A DNA stretch of 64,000 nt, taken from assembly GCA_965116235.1 (NCBI GenBank), contig OZ220496.1:1116001-1180000 (forward strand), given 5' to 3'. This document shows, piece by piece, positions 1 through 8,505 of the stretch. The DNA is from MPNP01 sp965116235. Lineage in GTDB: Bacteria; Pseudomonadota; Alphaproteobacteria; Rhodobacterales; Rhodobacteraceae. Position numbers and translations under genes: made by a program. The notes under the pieces were generated by a model, which had not been told where the DNA came from, searched no databases, and saw only the letters and a list, made by a program, of their open reading frames with translations. Numbering within the stretch: the first letter of the stretch is position 1; each line of letters starts with the position of its first letter.

Positions 1-806
1 CACCAAGCCTGGTCGTCTGCCCGGTCCCGATGGGCATCCCCCGTCAGGGCAGACCATTGCCGCAGGTGTTCAGGTCCCCGACGGGCAAAGCGTTCCCATT
101 CGCGGGGCATGCCGTCAAAGGCGGTCCACAGGGCATGTAGGCGTCGGGGACGCCGATCCCAGCCATGGGTGCGCGCGATATCCATGACGGTGGCGACCGA
201 CCAGGGCATGAGCTGTACGGAATCAAAGCGTTCGTGCAAGGGTTCAGAAACAGCCTGCAGCTGAGCAAATTTCTGCTGGTGGGAGCCCATCAGGACGAGC
301 TTGCCCGGTCCCCTCTGAGCCGGTTGAAGATTGACACTGGCCAGATCATCGATCAGCCCCATGAGGATTGTCGGCATGGTGGTACCGATGATGGTGTGCA
401 CCTCATCCAGGCACACGATGATATCCTTGTGGACCAGATGCGTGATGATATCGGCCATGTGCCCTTCATCAACCAGCTCCGGGTCGCGGGGTGGCATGTC
501 GGCCAGCAGAGGTGTCATCGCGTGTCGGGCGATGGCCGTCCGGAACGCGCGCAGGAAAAGGGCATACGTGTCATCCAGGGTGGCCTGAGCCGGGGGCAGG
601 CGCACTACCAGCAAGCGGTCCGCGTATCCATATTGATTCACGACCCGTTCCAGCAGCGTGTTCTTGCCGACGCCACGCCGGCCAGCAATGCCGACGGCCA
701 CGAAGAAGCGTCGGTCGACCGGGCATTCACTCGGATCGATCTGCAGATGGCGGGCCAGTTCCTTGATTTCGGCTTGGCGCCCGTAAAAGCCCCATTCCTG
801 AACCAT
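1..806 (-). CDS. P-loop (AAA/STAND-like) ATPase, C-terminus beyond window
   Basis: Read from an ATG at 806, the frame stays open for 268 codons to the window edge, so the 3' end is missing. Near the N-terminus is a recruiting motif, WGFYGRQAEIKEL (residues 5-17). The P-loop follows as GIAGRRGVGKNTLL (about 39-52), then a Walker B segment IIVCLDEVHT (129-138) and a sensor-like strand KLVLMGSHQQ. This order is typical of archaeal-type or STAND-like AAA ATPases that act as molecular switches. The P-loop is odd: Asn follows the catalytic Lys where Ser or Thr is usual, with Thr one place later. No effector domain is visible in the part present. It resembles the split ATPase at 34235-35531 and, more distantly, the ATPase-ankyrin proteins in this window. 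Its function is unknown. Confidence 0.75.
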   Translation of the reverse strand, partial: MVQEWGFYGRQAEIKELARHLQIDPSECPVDRRFFVAVGIAGRRGVGKNTLLERVVNQYGYADRLLVVRLPPAQATLDDTYALFLRAFRTAIARHAMTPLLADMPPRDPELVDEGHMADIITHLVHKDIIVCLDEVHTIIGTTMPTILMGLIDDLASVNLQPAQRGPGKLVLMGSHQQKFAQLQAVSEPLHERFDSVQLMPWSVATVMDIARTHGWDRRPRRLHALWTAFDGMPREWERFARRGPEHLRQWSALTGDAHRDRADDQAW

Positions 807-1152
807 GTGTCGTTTCCTGTCGTGTCCGATGATCAATGACACGCATCATATGGCACCATGGGGGACCATGTCCAGAGTCTGGCGTCCGTTTCGGTCCGGA
901 ATTTCATGGGGATTCAAAGGTTGACAATCACCCCCGGACGGCTTGAGGATTCTAAAATTGTTTATTTGAGTGTATGATCCCCTTTCAAGTTTATGCCAAC
1001 GATGAACCCGCTTCATTCGGACTAAGGGTTGGTCAGGGATACCCAAGTCGCAGATGAACTTGACGTGGTCTGCGGGGCAAGCGAAATCTAAGCCGCTGTC
1101 CATGACTACGGCTTGGGGCGTGCTCGCTTTCGCCCGAACCTGAGAAATGAAG
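807..1152. other. Intergenic, no gene recognised
   Basis: This is 346 bp between the start of the ATPase and the end of the LytTR gene. A minus-strand frame of 113 codons (846-1187) runs through it and into the LytTR gene, but it has no recognisable domain and I do not call it. The ATPase promoter should lie in the left part; no clear consensus was seen. Confidence 0.5.
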
Positions 1153-1953
1153 CTAGAGCCATCCCGCCTCCCGCAATCCCTTGACATATGATCGGCTCAC
1201 AGGAACTTCCGTATCGTTCGAAAGTTTCAGGAAGATACGACGGTCGCGGCGGACAATGTCGACAACTGCCACCCGCGCAACCCAGTGGGAGCGGTGAACC
1301 TGCAAGCCGTCAAGCCTGTCAACTTCGCGCAGTGCATCACGAAACCTCATGAGCACAAGTTCGTGGCCATGGCTGGTATGCGCTTCAACGTAATGATCCT
1401 GCATCTTGAGATGCAAGAGATCTGTGCCAAGGTGTGGCGATAGGCGGGAGCAGAAGTTGGCGGGCACCATGAATTGTGCCGTTTCAACAGGGGAAGAATT
1501 GACTGTTGGAGTGTCGAATGACTCGGTAAATCGGATGCCGAGGTACGAAAGCATGAGATGAACGCTTACAACGCAGCAATAAATGTAAGCAAGTGTTGAA
1601 GCACCGGTGGGCGGTGGCGGATTGAATTGATACTCTAGACCCCAGATGATGGACGTTCCCGGCACGGCACAGGCAAATGCGCCGATCACCAGTTTCGGCA
1701 AGCTTGGAGTGTTTGCACTGGTTCGAAGGAATCGAATGACGAACACCGCAATCGCCCAGTTGGTTGCAATTGCTGTTCCCCAGTAGAAAACGCGTTCGGT
1801 TGGTGAGAGTGCAACCGCAGTTCCAAACGGTCCAAGCCAGGAAAAGCTGACAATTGCAGCCGCCACCAGGCCAAGGTGTTTCCAAGGAACAGTTTTGGTG
1901 ATCCGTTCGCGTATCGCCAATGACATCTTCTGACCATTTGCGAAGAATTTCAT
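1153..1953 (-). CDS. Membrane-anchored LytTR-type DNA-binding regulator
   Basis: This is a transcriptional regulator of about 266 residues. The N-terminal half has about four hydrophobic segments (for example LGLVAAAIVSFSWLGPFG and VFYWGTAIATNWAIAVFVI). A short linker leads to a C-terminal LytTR domain over roughly the last 95 residues, with LLHLKMQDHYVEAHTSHG, LQVHRSHWVARVAVVDI and a closing VPVSRSYVKGLREAGW. LytTR domains bind direct repeats upstream of targets, so the protein probably senses at the membrane and binds DNA directly. It is transcribed divergently from the DUF2141-carotenoid oxygenase genes, which are the obvious candidate targets (inference). The start is taken at ATG 1953. 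GTG 1962 and ATG 1926 are alternatives and none has a strong ribosome site. Confidence 0.85.
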   Translation of the reverse strand: MKFFANGQKMSLAIRERITKTVPWKHLGLVAAAIVSFSWLGPFGTAVALSPTERVFYWGTAIATNWAIAVFVIRFLRTSANTPSLPKLVIGAFACAVPGTSIIWGLEYQFNPPPPTGASTLAYIYCCVVSVHLMLSYLGIRFTESFDTPTVNSSPVETAQFMVPANFCSRLSPHLGTDLLHLKMQDHYVEAHTSHGHELVLMRFRDALREVDRLDGLQVHRSHWVARVAVVDIVRRDRRIFLKLSNDTEVPVSRSYVKGLREAGWL

Positions 1954-2068
1954 ACTGCTCACGCATTTCCGCTTGATGGCCGCGTTGCCGGCGCCTCATA
2001 TCAGCGCCAGGCGTCACTGCTCATTGGTGTTCGCCTTTAACCTAAAAATGAACGGATGGAATTACAAC

Positions 2069-2500
2069 ATGAACACAATTCAAAGAGTTTCTGCCGCGAT
2101 TGCGGCAATCATTTGCACTCCGGTCGCTGCCGCCGACCTCACGATAGATGTTTCGGGCATAGAGTCAGAAGCGGGGCGCATATACATTTCCGTGCATGGA
2201 GAATTCGCAGATATAAAATTCCCCGATAGCGCTGGCGTGGTCGTGGGGATTTGGCGCGCAGCCCAAGAAGGAAGCCAGCGTATGATGATCCGGGACTTGA
2301 CTCCTGGCCGTTATGCGGTCAGCGCATTCCACGACGCCAACGGCAACGGTGATCTGGACGTCAATCTCCTCGGCATTCCGATTGAAGGGTATGGCTTTGC
2401 CAATGGTGCTGTTGGCTCCATGGGGCCGCCGAACTTTGATGCGGCGTCTGTCTCTGTTGGCCATGACGCGGGCCACGCAAAAATCAAGCTTGTCTATTGA
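2069..2500 (+). CDS. DUF2141-family secreted protein
   Basis: This is a protein of about 143 residues with a clean Sec signal peptide (TIQRVSAAIAAIICTPVAAA, residues 3-22) and a mature DUF2141 domain. Typical family features are DLTIDVSGIESEAGRIYISV at the start, YAVSAFHDANGNGDLDVNLL in the middle and GIPIEGYGFANGA afterwards. DUF2141 proteins are predicted periplasmic or surface beta-sandwich proteins of unknown role. I chose ATG 2069 because it starts the signal peptide directly and has a GGATGGA sequence upstream; 2048 would add seven residues. The carotenoid oxygenase gene starts 9 bp downstream, so the two are very probably one operon. Oxygenase/DUF2141 pairing suggests a shared envelope process, but the substrate is not evident. 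Confidence 0.85.
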   Translation: MNTIQRVSAAIAAIICTPVAAADLTIDVSGIESEAGRIYISVHGEFADIKFPDSAGVVVGIWRAAQEGSQRMMIRDLTPGRYAVSAFHDANGNGDLDVNLLGIPIEGYGFANGAVGSMGPPNFDAASVSVGHDAGHAKIKLVY

Positions 2501-2509
2501 GGTATCAAC

Positions 2510-3994
2510 ATGATTGACAGAAGAACATTGATTCAAGGTGCCGCGGCCGCCGGCTTTCTGACGCTGCCACCGGTTGCGATGGCAGAAAAGGCAACACAAA
2601 TTGCATCCGGCAGCGATTCACTGCATCTGGGCTGGAGAACACCAAGCAGCGACCGTCTTGACACGACAATGCTTGAAGTTGAAGGTGCACATCCAGCAGG
2701 ATTGAGAGGGGTGTTCCGCCGAAACGGTCCCGCTTGCCATGAACGGCATGGCTTCCGTTACTCACACTGGTTTGATGGTGATGGCATGATCCAGGAGTTT
2801 CAGTTCGGAGAGCGGGGCGTTTCGCACCGCGGCCGCATGGTGATGACTCCAAAGCTTCGTGCCGAAGATGCAGCTGGAAAGCGCCTCTTCCCAGCCTTTG
2901 CGACACATGTAGCCGGTGGCCCGGCGTTGCGCGGACCAGACGACTTAAATCCTGCCAACATATCGGTTCTTGATCATCATGGCGAGTTGCTGGCACTTTG
3001 GGAAGGAGGTTCGGCCAGCGTTATCAATCGGGATACGCTGGAATGGCAAGAGTTCAAGTCATGGTCCGATGAAGCTCGGAATATGCCGTTTACCGCGCAT
3101 CCCAAGGTGGAGGCTGACGGAACGCTGTGGGCGTTTGGTTATTCATTGATTCCTGAACCGCTCTTGATTCTCTACCACGTAAACGCGTCCGGGCAGTTGA
3201 TCAATCTGTCAGCATTTCCGATTTCGCCGCTGGGGATGGTCCATGACTTCGTCATCACGAAGCGTTGGATCGTTATCGTCATTCCTCCATATGTATTTGA
3301 CCCTGATTCCAACACGAATTTCCTTGATGCCCATACCTGGCGACCGGAACTCGGATCGCGGGTGCTTATTGTGTCAAAGGACAACTTCGACGACCGGCGT
3401 TGGCTGCAACTGCCGGCCGGATTCGGGTTTCATCATGGCAATGGCTGGGAGGAAGCCGATGGAACCATTCGGTTTGATCATTGCGTGGCATCAGATGTCA
3501 GCCTTCTCCAGACAGCGTTTCGGGACGTCATGCAGGGCAAGATGACGTCTGCTTCGCAAACGCGGTACAAGAGTTTTGTATTGTATCCGAACGGGCGGGT
3601 GAACATCACTGAATCTGGAGGCCTGGCAGAGTTCCCGCAGGTCGCTCCTTCGATTGTCGGACGGCGTAACCGATTCGTTTATATGCTTGGAGGCCATGGC
3701 AGTTCTACCAACTGGGTGCCAACAACGCTGGAAAAACGCGATATTGACAATCACACGACCGAACGCTTCAATTTTGGTGAAGCGGTCATTCTTGAGGAGC
3801 ATATCTTCGTACCGTTTCCAGAGAGCAGTACGGAGGATGATGGATGGTTGATCGGTACGTTTCTTGATCAAGAACGCGGGGTCAGCGGCGTGAACCTGTT
3901 CGATGCAAGGCGGATTTCCGAAGGGCCGATCATGCGAGCCTGGCTTCCCTATCCGCTGCCATTGGGATTTCATGGCCAATTCAGCCGTGCTTGA
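2510..3994 (+). CDS. Carotenoid oxygenase (RPE65 / lignostilbene dioxygenase family), Tat-exported
   Basis: This 494-residue enzyme belongs to the non-haem iron family that cleaves carotenoid or stilbene double bonds with O2. The N-terminus MIDRRTLIQGAAAAGF followed by a hydrophobic stretch and AMA is a twin-arginine signal, so the enzyme should be exported folded. Candidate iron-binding histidines occur in the expected blocks: TAHPK (about 184), MVHDFVIT (about 244), GFGFHHGNGWEE (about 305) and the C-terminal GFHGQFS. Other family landmarks are FRRNGPACHERHGFRYSHWF and WFDGDGMIQ near the N-terminus. A GAGG ribosome site lies 7 bp before the ATG. It follows the DUF2141 gene in an apparent operon opposite the LytTR regulator. 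No beta-carotene or opsin gene is nearby, so the substrate cannot be assigned. Confidence 0.92.
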   Translation: MIDRRTLIQGAAAAGFLTLPPVAMAEKATQIASGSDSLHLGWRTPSSDRLDTTMLEVEGAHPAGLRGVFRRNGPACHERHGFRYSHWFDGDGMIQEFQFGERGVSHRGRMVMTPKLRAEDAAGKRLFPAFATHVAGGPALRGPDDLNPANISVLDHHGELLALWEGGSASVINRDTLEWQEFKSWSDEARNMPFTAHPKVEADGTLWAFGYSLIPEPLLILYHVNASGQLINLSAFPISPLGMVHDFVITKRWIVIVIPPYVFDPDSNTNFLDAHTWRPELGSRVLIVSKDNFDDRRWLQLPAGFGFHHGNGWEEADGTIRFDHCVASDVSLLQTAFRDVMQGKMTSASQTRYKSFVLYPNGRVNITESGGLAEFPQVAPSIVGRRNRFVYMLGGHGSSTNWVPTTLEKRDIDNHTTERFNFGEAVILEEHIFVPFPESSTEDDGWLIGTFLDQERGVSGVNLFDARRISEGPIMRAWLPYPLPLGFHGQFSRA

Positions 3995-4470
3995 GCATCA
4001 TTCGCTTAGGCTGTTGGCGTTTTCAGGTGAAGGGGTTCGACGTCATTGATCTTGTTCTGTTGGCTGTATCTTGCGGCCCATCGAACTGAGCGGACAATGC
4101 TTTAACCCCCAACCTGAAAAATACCGCAGGGCCGGAGGTTTCGGCTGGCACAGAATGGATACAACGCATCAATCACAATGTCGTCACCATGGCGGTTTGC
4201 AAAGGGCGTGAACATGCTATTGCACGGTTTGCTTCCTTTTTCATCGGGCAATGCCGATTTCCATTTGCCGGCCGTTGGTCCATTGGTATGACAACATCTG
4301 GCAGATTGATCAATTTCGTCATTATGTGTGATCAAGTTCACCTACAACTCCAAAGTCTCCAACTACCGTACAGTTTTCAGCCCATCATGCCGTATTGGGC
4401 AGTGAACCCATAAACCAAAGGAATGTTTGGTCTTGCTTGTGTTGAGTGGGCATGATTCATTCTCGGTCTG
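3995..4470. other. Intergenic, nothing recognised
   Basis: This is about 475 bp between the carotenoid oxygenase and the IS5 remnant. Only short frames are present. The right part may still be IS flank. No convincing terminator or promoter was seen. Confidence 0.4.
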
Positions 4471-4829
4471 TTGACCCTGAGACACCAAGGGGATGCCATG
4501 GAATATGAAGGCTTGCCTGAGGCCATGTTAGCGTTGATTGAACTGCAGCTTCCGGCTGACAAGCAGGGCGTGACGCGTGTTGATGATTACCTGGATTGTG
4601 TATGTACTGACGCGCGGGATGGCATGGCGGGTGTTGCCAGCCGTGTATGGTTCGCGAACGACTGTCTGCAACAGGTTTCACCGGTGGGCCCAGCGTGGCT
4701 TCGGGGCGGAAGATGTCCTGTCTTTTCCGCTTTCTGGTCGGCCTGCCCTGCCGCTGGTAACCTGCTGCCAATATGGTCGGCCACGACGCTCATGGCACTG
4801 TGCTGCCTGGAACTCAGCCCCGCCCCCAT
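4471..4829 (+). pseudogene. Degenerate IS5-family transposase N-terminus
   Basis: Pieces of an IS5 (IS427-group-like) transposase are spread over two frames. One is MLALIELQLPADKQGVTRVDD in the frame from 4498. The other is TRGMAWRVLPAVYGSRTTVC then NRFHRWAQRGFGAEDV from about 4610, which matches the family pattern of a short linker, a Trp-x-x-Leu-Pro block and an Arg-Trp block. The frame breaks near 4575, and nothing of the catalytic core follows. It ends at the 3' end of the first ATPase-ankyrin gene, so the insertion or a later deletion abuts that gene. Confidence 0.7.
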
Positions 4830-6611
4830 TCAATCTGGCGTGTCATCAGGCGTGACGGCATCTAGGATGCAACGGCTCCGACTGCCGTTGGGGGTCAGAT
4901 CACGGGCCGTCTTGCCAAGCCGGTTTTTGACTTGGGGAGAGGCTTGAGCGTCCAGGAGCTTCCGTAAGGCGTATGCACTGTCCTTTCGGGCAGCATGATG
5001 GAGAGGCGTCTCCCCCCGTTGATCGCACGCATGGACATTGGCCCCTTTGACTAGCAGAGCTGCCAAAGACAGTTCGGCATTGTCATGGGCAGCCAGATGG
5101 AGGGGCGTACGGCCCCACTGATCTTGAGCCTCCAAGGAGGCCCCCTGGGCCAGCAGTTCGGTGACCAGATCAGGCCAGTTCTCCTGGGCGGCAACGTGCA
5201 GTGCGGTACGCATCCAGGCATCGCGGCCGTTGACATCTGTGCCCGTCCGCAACTCCTCCTGTACTCTCTCCAGGTTGCCGTCCAGCACGTCACCATGCAG
5301 GGATGGTGCAGTGCACGTCACGGCAAAGGAGCGCAGGGACGGAATGGGGCATACATACGTTGTTCCTCGCGCCTGAATCCGATCGATGTCGATGAGACCT
5401 CGACGGAGCATGTCATCCCATTCCGGCGCGGACGTATCGCCCCATACCCCCTTTTGCAAAGTGTCCCGAATGGCCGTCTCGATCGTCTCGCGGGTGACGG
5501 GGTCGCGTCCAAGGTGAGCCATGACGTTGCCGAGCAGGGCCGGTTGCCGGTGTTGCTGGTCGCCGAAGCGGGTCCAGTAATACTGAATGCGCTTGTCCAT
5601 GGCCACGCGCTGGGCAGTCATGAAATCGACGGTATCAAGATTCCCGGTTGTAGTCAGCAACTGGGACCCCAGCACGCTCATGCCGTTCTGCAGGTGCTTG
5701 GGCCAGCCCTTGGACCATCGATAGAGTGTCCGGGTCCAGAGATCCTGGGCGGCGGGCGTGGCCTGGATGCCAAAGGCCGTTATGAACTTCTCGGTCGCGG
5801 CGATGACCTCGGCGGCGGACAGCGGCTGCAGGCGCGTGATTGAATCGTCGCTCAGGCGTGACAGACCGAGCCGATCCAGATGGTCGCTGCTGTTGGCCAG
5901 ACCGGCCAGCACCGGCAGGATGGCCTCGTTGCTGCTACCCGCTTCCAGCTCCTGCAGAATGCGTGCGGGCTCGCCATCTGGCCCGCCCGGCGCGGTCTGA
6001 ATCTCGTCGATCATAAGCAGGATGGTGCAATTCTTGAGAAGCCGCGGCGTTGTGACCTTTCTCGTGTCCGGCTTTCCCAGTCGTAGACCAAAAAGATTGA
6101 TGTCGCGCACAAAACTGAGCATGTCGCGAAGCATTACGCGGGCGTCCTCGTTGCCGACGCGATCCAAGACGCGGGTCATACCCTCTTGTAGCTGCTGGTT
6201 GACATGCGTAACTGACAGTTGCTTGGTGTCGCTGATCACGATCGGGATGACCTTGTGCGTGTCCTGTCCTTGCGCTAGCCGCTTGATACAGCGTTTTTCA
6301 ATCTCGTTCAGCAGCGAAGTCTTGCCAACCCCAGGAGCCCCCTGAACAAGTTGCATCAGCCCCTGTGCAGGACGACCCGTGGCATTTTTATCCTTGCAGC
6401 GTGCGTTGACTAGGGCCAGACATTCAGTGATACGCCGGATCGTGTCCTGGCGCCCGACAAAGAACGGGTTATGTTGGCGATCCCGGGCCACGATGAAGGC
6501 TCGCAGGCCCCGAGCATCAAAGGACTTGGGGTCGTCCGGCTCATCACTCATCGGTCTTTTGTTCATCGGTATGGTCTTTGCCCTGGCTGTGTTGTGGGCT
6601 TGCTTGTTCAT
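4830..6611 (-). CDS. AAA ATPase-ankyrin repeat fusion, copy 1
   Basis: This 593-residue protein is the longest member of the family. A short N-terminus leads to the conserved block HNPFFVGRQDTIRRI (48-62), a P-loop QGAPGVGKTSLL (90-101), a Walker B strand CTILLMIDEIQT (195-206), a sensor-like LPVLAGLANSS, and KGWPKHLQNGMSVLG. A hinge CPIPSLRSFAV follows. About four ankyrin repeats then fill the last 150 residues, including TALHVAAQENW, TPLHLAAHDNAEL and TPLHHAARKDSA. ATP-driven switching plus ankyrin-mediated recognition is the reasonable reading; no nuclease or other effector domain is visible. The true start may be ATG 6551 (MSDEPDDPKSF), which matches the shorter N-termini of its paralogues. 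An IS5 remnant lies directly at its 3' end. It has no operon partner. Confidence 0.85.
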   Translation of the reverse strand: MNKQAHNTARAKTIPMNKRPMSDEPDDPKSFDARGLRAFIVARDRQHNPFFVGRQDTIRRITECLALVNARCKDKNATGRPAQGLMQLVQGAPGVGKTSLLNEIEKRCIKRLAQGQDTHKVIPIVISDTKQLSVTHVNQQLQEGMTRVLDRVGNEDARVMLRDMLSFVRDINLFGLRLGKPDTRKVTTPRLLKNCTILLMIDEIQTAPGGPDGEPARILQELEAGSSNEAILPVLAGLANSSDHLDRLGLSRLSDDSITRLQPLSAAEVIAATEKFITAFGIQATPAAQDLWTRTLYRWSKGWPKHLQNGMSVLGSQLLTTTGNLDTVDFMTAQRVAMDKRIQYYWTRFGDQQHRQPALLGNVMAHLGRDPVTRETIETAIRDTLQKGVWGDTSAPEWDDMLRRGLIDIDRIQARGTTYVCPIPSLRSFAVTCTAPSLHGDVLDGNLERVQEELRTGTDVNGRDAWMRTALHVAAQENWPDLVTELLAQGASLEAQDQWGRTPLHLAAHDNAELSLAALLVKGANVHACDQRGETPLHHAARKDSAYALRKLLDAQASPQVKNRLGKTARDLTPNGSRSRCILDAVTPDDTPD

Positions 6612-7234
6612 TCATTGACGGAAGTTAATAGCCAAACGACGCTGTGTCAAGCGATGAGACCCTCATTCGGACCTACAATGACTTCCTCAGTGATTGTCAT
6701 CTTGAGCCGCCAGAGGCGAGGTCGACGAAGAACAGGAGCCAGAGCAAGGCCACGCCGATGAACAGAAAATCCTAGACGAGATCGGCACGCACGGCGGGAC
6801 AGGCGTCAGGATGTAGGGAGCGGCGGGGTTGGCTCCAATTCTGTCCGGGTGAGGACGGACGCGTTTGTATCGGCTTAGATCAGCCGGATGACATCCCACA
6901 GATCCGCTGCTGTCAGACGGTCTAGCAAAAGAGGGAGAAGCTTGTTGGATGCCATGCAATCCTTGATAAAGACGCGGGCTCAATGCAGCTTGCCTGTCTT
7001 GATGGTGCTCAACCTATCTTCTAGCAATCCGTTCCGTAATTCTGGATCCGTGGCGACCCGCTGCGTAAGGGCACCATGGTCAAAGTCATCTGAGGTGGAC
7101 AACCCTCAATCCAGTGGTTTGATTCAAACAACTATATCGATCTAATCATGGCCAAGTCCGCCTACCCACCCGTTAAAGTGCATAAAGCCTCGATTCTTGG
7201 CTACTTCAGCCCACAAATATTTTTGCGCACTTTC
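6612..7234. other. Intergenic with a possible decayed reading frame
   Basis: This is about 620 bp between the ATPase-ankyrin gene and the toxin-antitoxin promoter. On the minus strand, around 6890-7080, short stretches such as LLPLLLDRLTAADLWDVIRL read like protein but are broken by stops. This may be a decayed gene that I cannot identify. Nothing else was recognised. Confidence 0.35.
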
Positions 7235-7278
7235 TTGACAACAGCCGTTGACTTTATTAAACTTAGCTTAGCTAAGTT
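7235..7278 (+). promoter_or_regulatory. Promoter and palindromic operator of the Phd/PIN module
   Basis: A consensus -35 TTGACA (7235-7240) is followed after 17 bp by TAAACT (7258-7263) as the likely -10. The -10 is overlapped by a perfect inverted repeat, AACTTAGC-TTA-GCTAAGTT (7260-7278). The palindrome sits 22 bp before the antitoxin ATG. It is where an antitoxin or toxin-antitoxin complex would bind to autorepress, as is usual for Phd/YefM-type systems (inference). Confidence 0.7.
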
Positions 7279-7300
7279 AGAAAGGGGCAGGGAAGGCAAA

Positions 7301-7552
7301 ATGATCAAGGTAAACATGCACGAAGCGAAATCCCAGCTTTCAAAACTCGGCAAGCTGGCTTGGCAGGGAGAAGACATCGTCATAGCCAAGGCTGACAAGC
7401 CTTACCTGCACCTGGTGCCTTACCGGAAATCACGGAAACAACGTAAACCGGACCGCCTCAAAGGCCGCATGAGAATTGCCAGGGACTTTGACGAAACCCC
7501 GCAGGAAGTGATCGACTCATTCTATGATGGTAAATTGTTTCCCGGAGAATGA
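7301..7552 (+). CDS. Phd/YefM-family type II antitoxin
   Basis: This 83-residue protein starts MIKVNMHEAKSQLSKL, the classic Phd/YefM opening (in-frame helix that forms the DNA-binding dimer), followed by DIVIAKADKPYLHLVPY. The C-terminal tail (FDETPQEVIDSFYDGKLFPG) is the usual toxin-neutralising segment. The ATG at 7301 follows a GGGCAGGGAAGG purine-rich site; an upstream in-frame extension from 7148 runs through the promoter and is rejected. It overlaps the PIN toxin by four bases (ATGA), so the two are translationally coupled. It should bind the palindrome at 7260-7278. Confidence 0.9.
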   Translation: MIKVNMHEAKSQLSKLGKLAWQGEDIVIAKADKPYLHLVPYRKSRKQRKPDRLKGRMRIARDFDETPQEVIDSFYDGKLFPGE

Positions 7553-7932
7553 CATTGCGATTGTTGCTGGATACCCATGCGTTCTTGTGGTGGTGCGGAA
7601 GCAGTAGCCAATTGGAAGAGCATGCGCTAAATGCTATCGCCAACCCGGATAACGAAGTGTTTGTCAGTGCTGCAAGTGGTTATGAAATTGCCATCAAGCG
7701 CGTACTGGGCAAGCTGGAAACAGCAGATGACCTCGATAGCCAGATTGATAGGGAAGGATTTGTGCATTTACCAGTCACGTTCTTTCATGCCGAGCAGGCG
7801 GGGAAATTGCCATTTCACCATCGGGACCCATTTGATCGTATACTGATCGCACAGACCCAGGCTGAGGGACTTACCCTCGTTACCCGGGATGCCAATATTC
7901 CTCGTTATGGCATACGCACCATGCTGGCCTAA
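7549..7932 (+). CDS. PIN-domain ribonuclease toxin (VapC-like)
   Basis: This 127-residue PIN toxin has the expected acidic residues: Asp in LLLDTHAFLWW (residue 8), Glu in SAASGYEIAIKRVLGKLE, Asp in HHRDPFDRILIAQTQAEG, and Asp in LTLVTRDANIPRYGI near the end. PIN toxins cleave tRNA or rRNA when the antitoxin is degraded. Its length is standard and all motifs are present, so it is probably functional. It lies second in a two-gene operon with the Phd-like antitoxin. A restriction-enzyme remnant begins about 60 bp downstream, fitting a defence-island location. Confidence 0.92.
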   Translation: MTLRLLLDTHAFLWWCGSSSQLEEHALNAIANPDNEVFVSAASGYEIAIKRVLGKLETADDLDSQIDREGFVHLPVTFFHAEQAGKLPFHHRDPFDRILIAQTQAEGLTLVTRDANIPRYGIRTMLA

Positions 7933-7989
7933 TAGAGTCTTGCATGGTTAACCAAACGACTGCCATGGGCAGGCAGAAGTTCTCCGGAC

Positions 7990-8256
7990 GGGATATTGGC
8001 ACCAAATTCATTGTCCTTGCCCCGTGCCAGTTAGATTGGGACGAGATGTTGCGGATTGGCGAGGAGGTGAGTTTTGCCAAGAGCCGCATTCGCTTGCCGG
8101 GAAAGCTGGTCCCCCGCGGGTAGGCGAAGCGTACCGGCCACGTGCCAACTTCAAGCCAACGTCCGGACGGCGATCATTGAGGCCAAGGACAACCCCTATA
8201 GCATTGGTGACGGCATGCAGCAGGCGCTAGATTATGCCGAAACAGGGATCCAATAA
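7990..8256 (+). pseudogene. Remnant of a type I restriction R subunit (hsdR) N-terminus
   Basis: In one frame the segment reads DWDEMLRIGEEVSFAKSRI and then RLPGKLVPRG up to a stop at about 8121. After a break, a second frame gives RTAIIEAKDNPYSIGDGMQQ and ALDYAET. These match the N-terminal nuclease region of EcoEI-like HsdR subunits: an Asp-containing helix, then the conserved Glu-Ala-Lys catalytic strand and the GDGMQQALDYAE block. The helicase part and the HsdM and HsdS genes are absent from the window. It is a short non-functional fragment left after deletion. Confidence 0.7.
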
Positions 8257-8505
8257 ATATCATCTCAGAGTCTACACCTCGACAGACCTCACAAAAGGGG
8301 CATGTAAAGATAGCTCGACAGAGTCATTTCATACCTCGATCGGTCGCACTCTTCTTCGGCGAGACCTTATGCGGACGATGAGATGGACCCAATCTTCCGT
8401 TCGGGACAGATTCTTGTGGCAAGGCAAGGCACGAACTCAAGTTTCTGAAGTTGCTCCCGCAAGACCTTGCTTCAAGAACCCTCCCACTGAGTGGGAATCA
8501 CAATG

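Noticed and set aside
165..839. 224-codon plus-strand frame at the left edge
   Set aside because: The minus strand encodes the P-loop ATPase over the same bases with Walker A and B in order.
846..1187. 113-codon minus-strand frame after the LytTR gene
   Set aside because: Overlaps the end of the LytTR gene, lacks a ribosome site and a recognisable domain.
5085..5843. 252-codon plus-strand frame inside the first ATPase-ankyrin gene
   Set aside because: Antisense shadow of a gene with clear ATPase and ankyrin motifs; the shadow has none.
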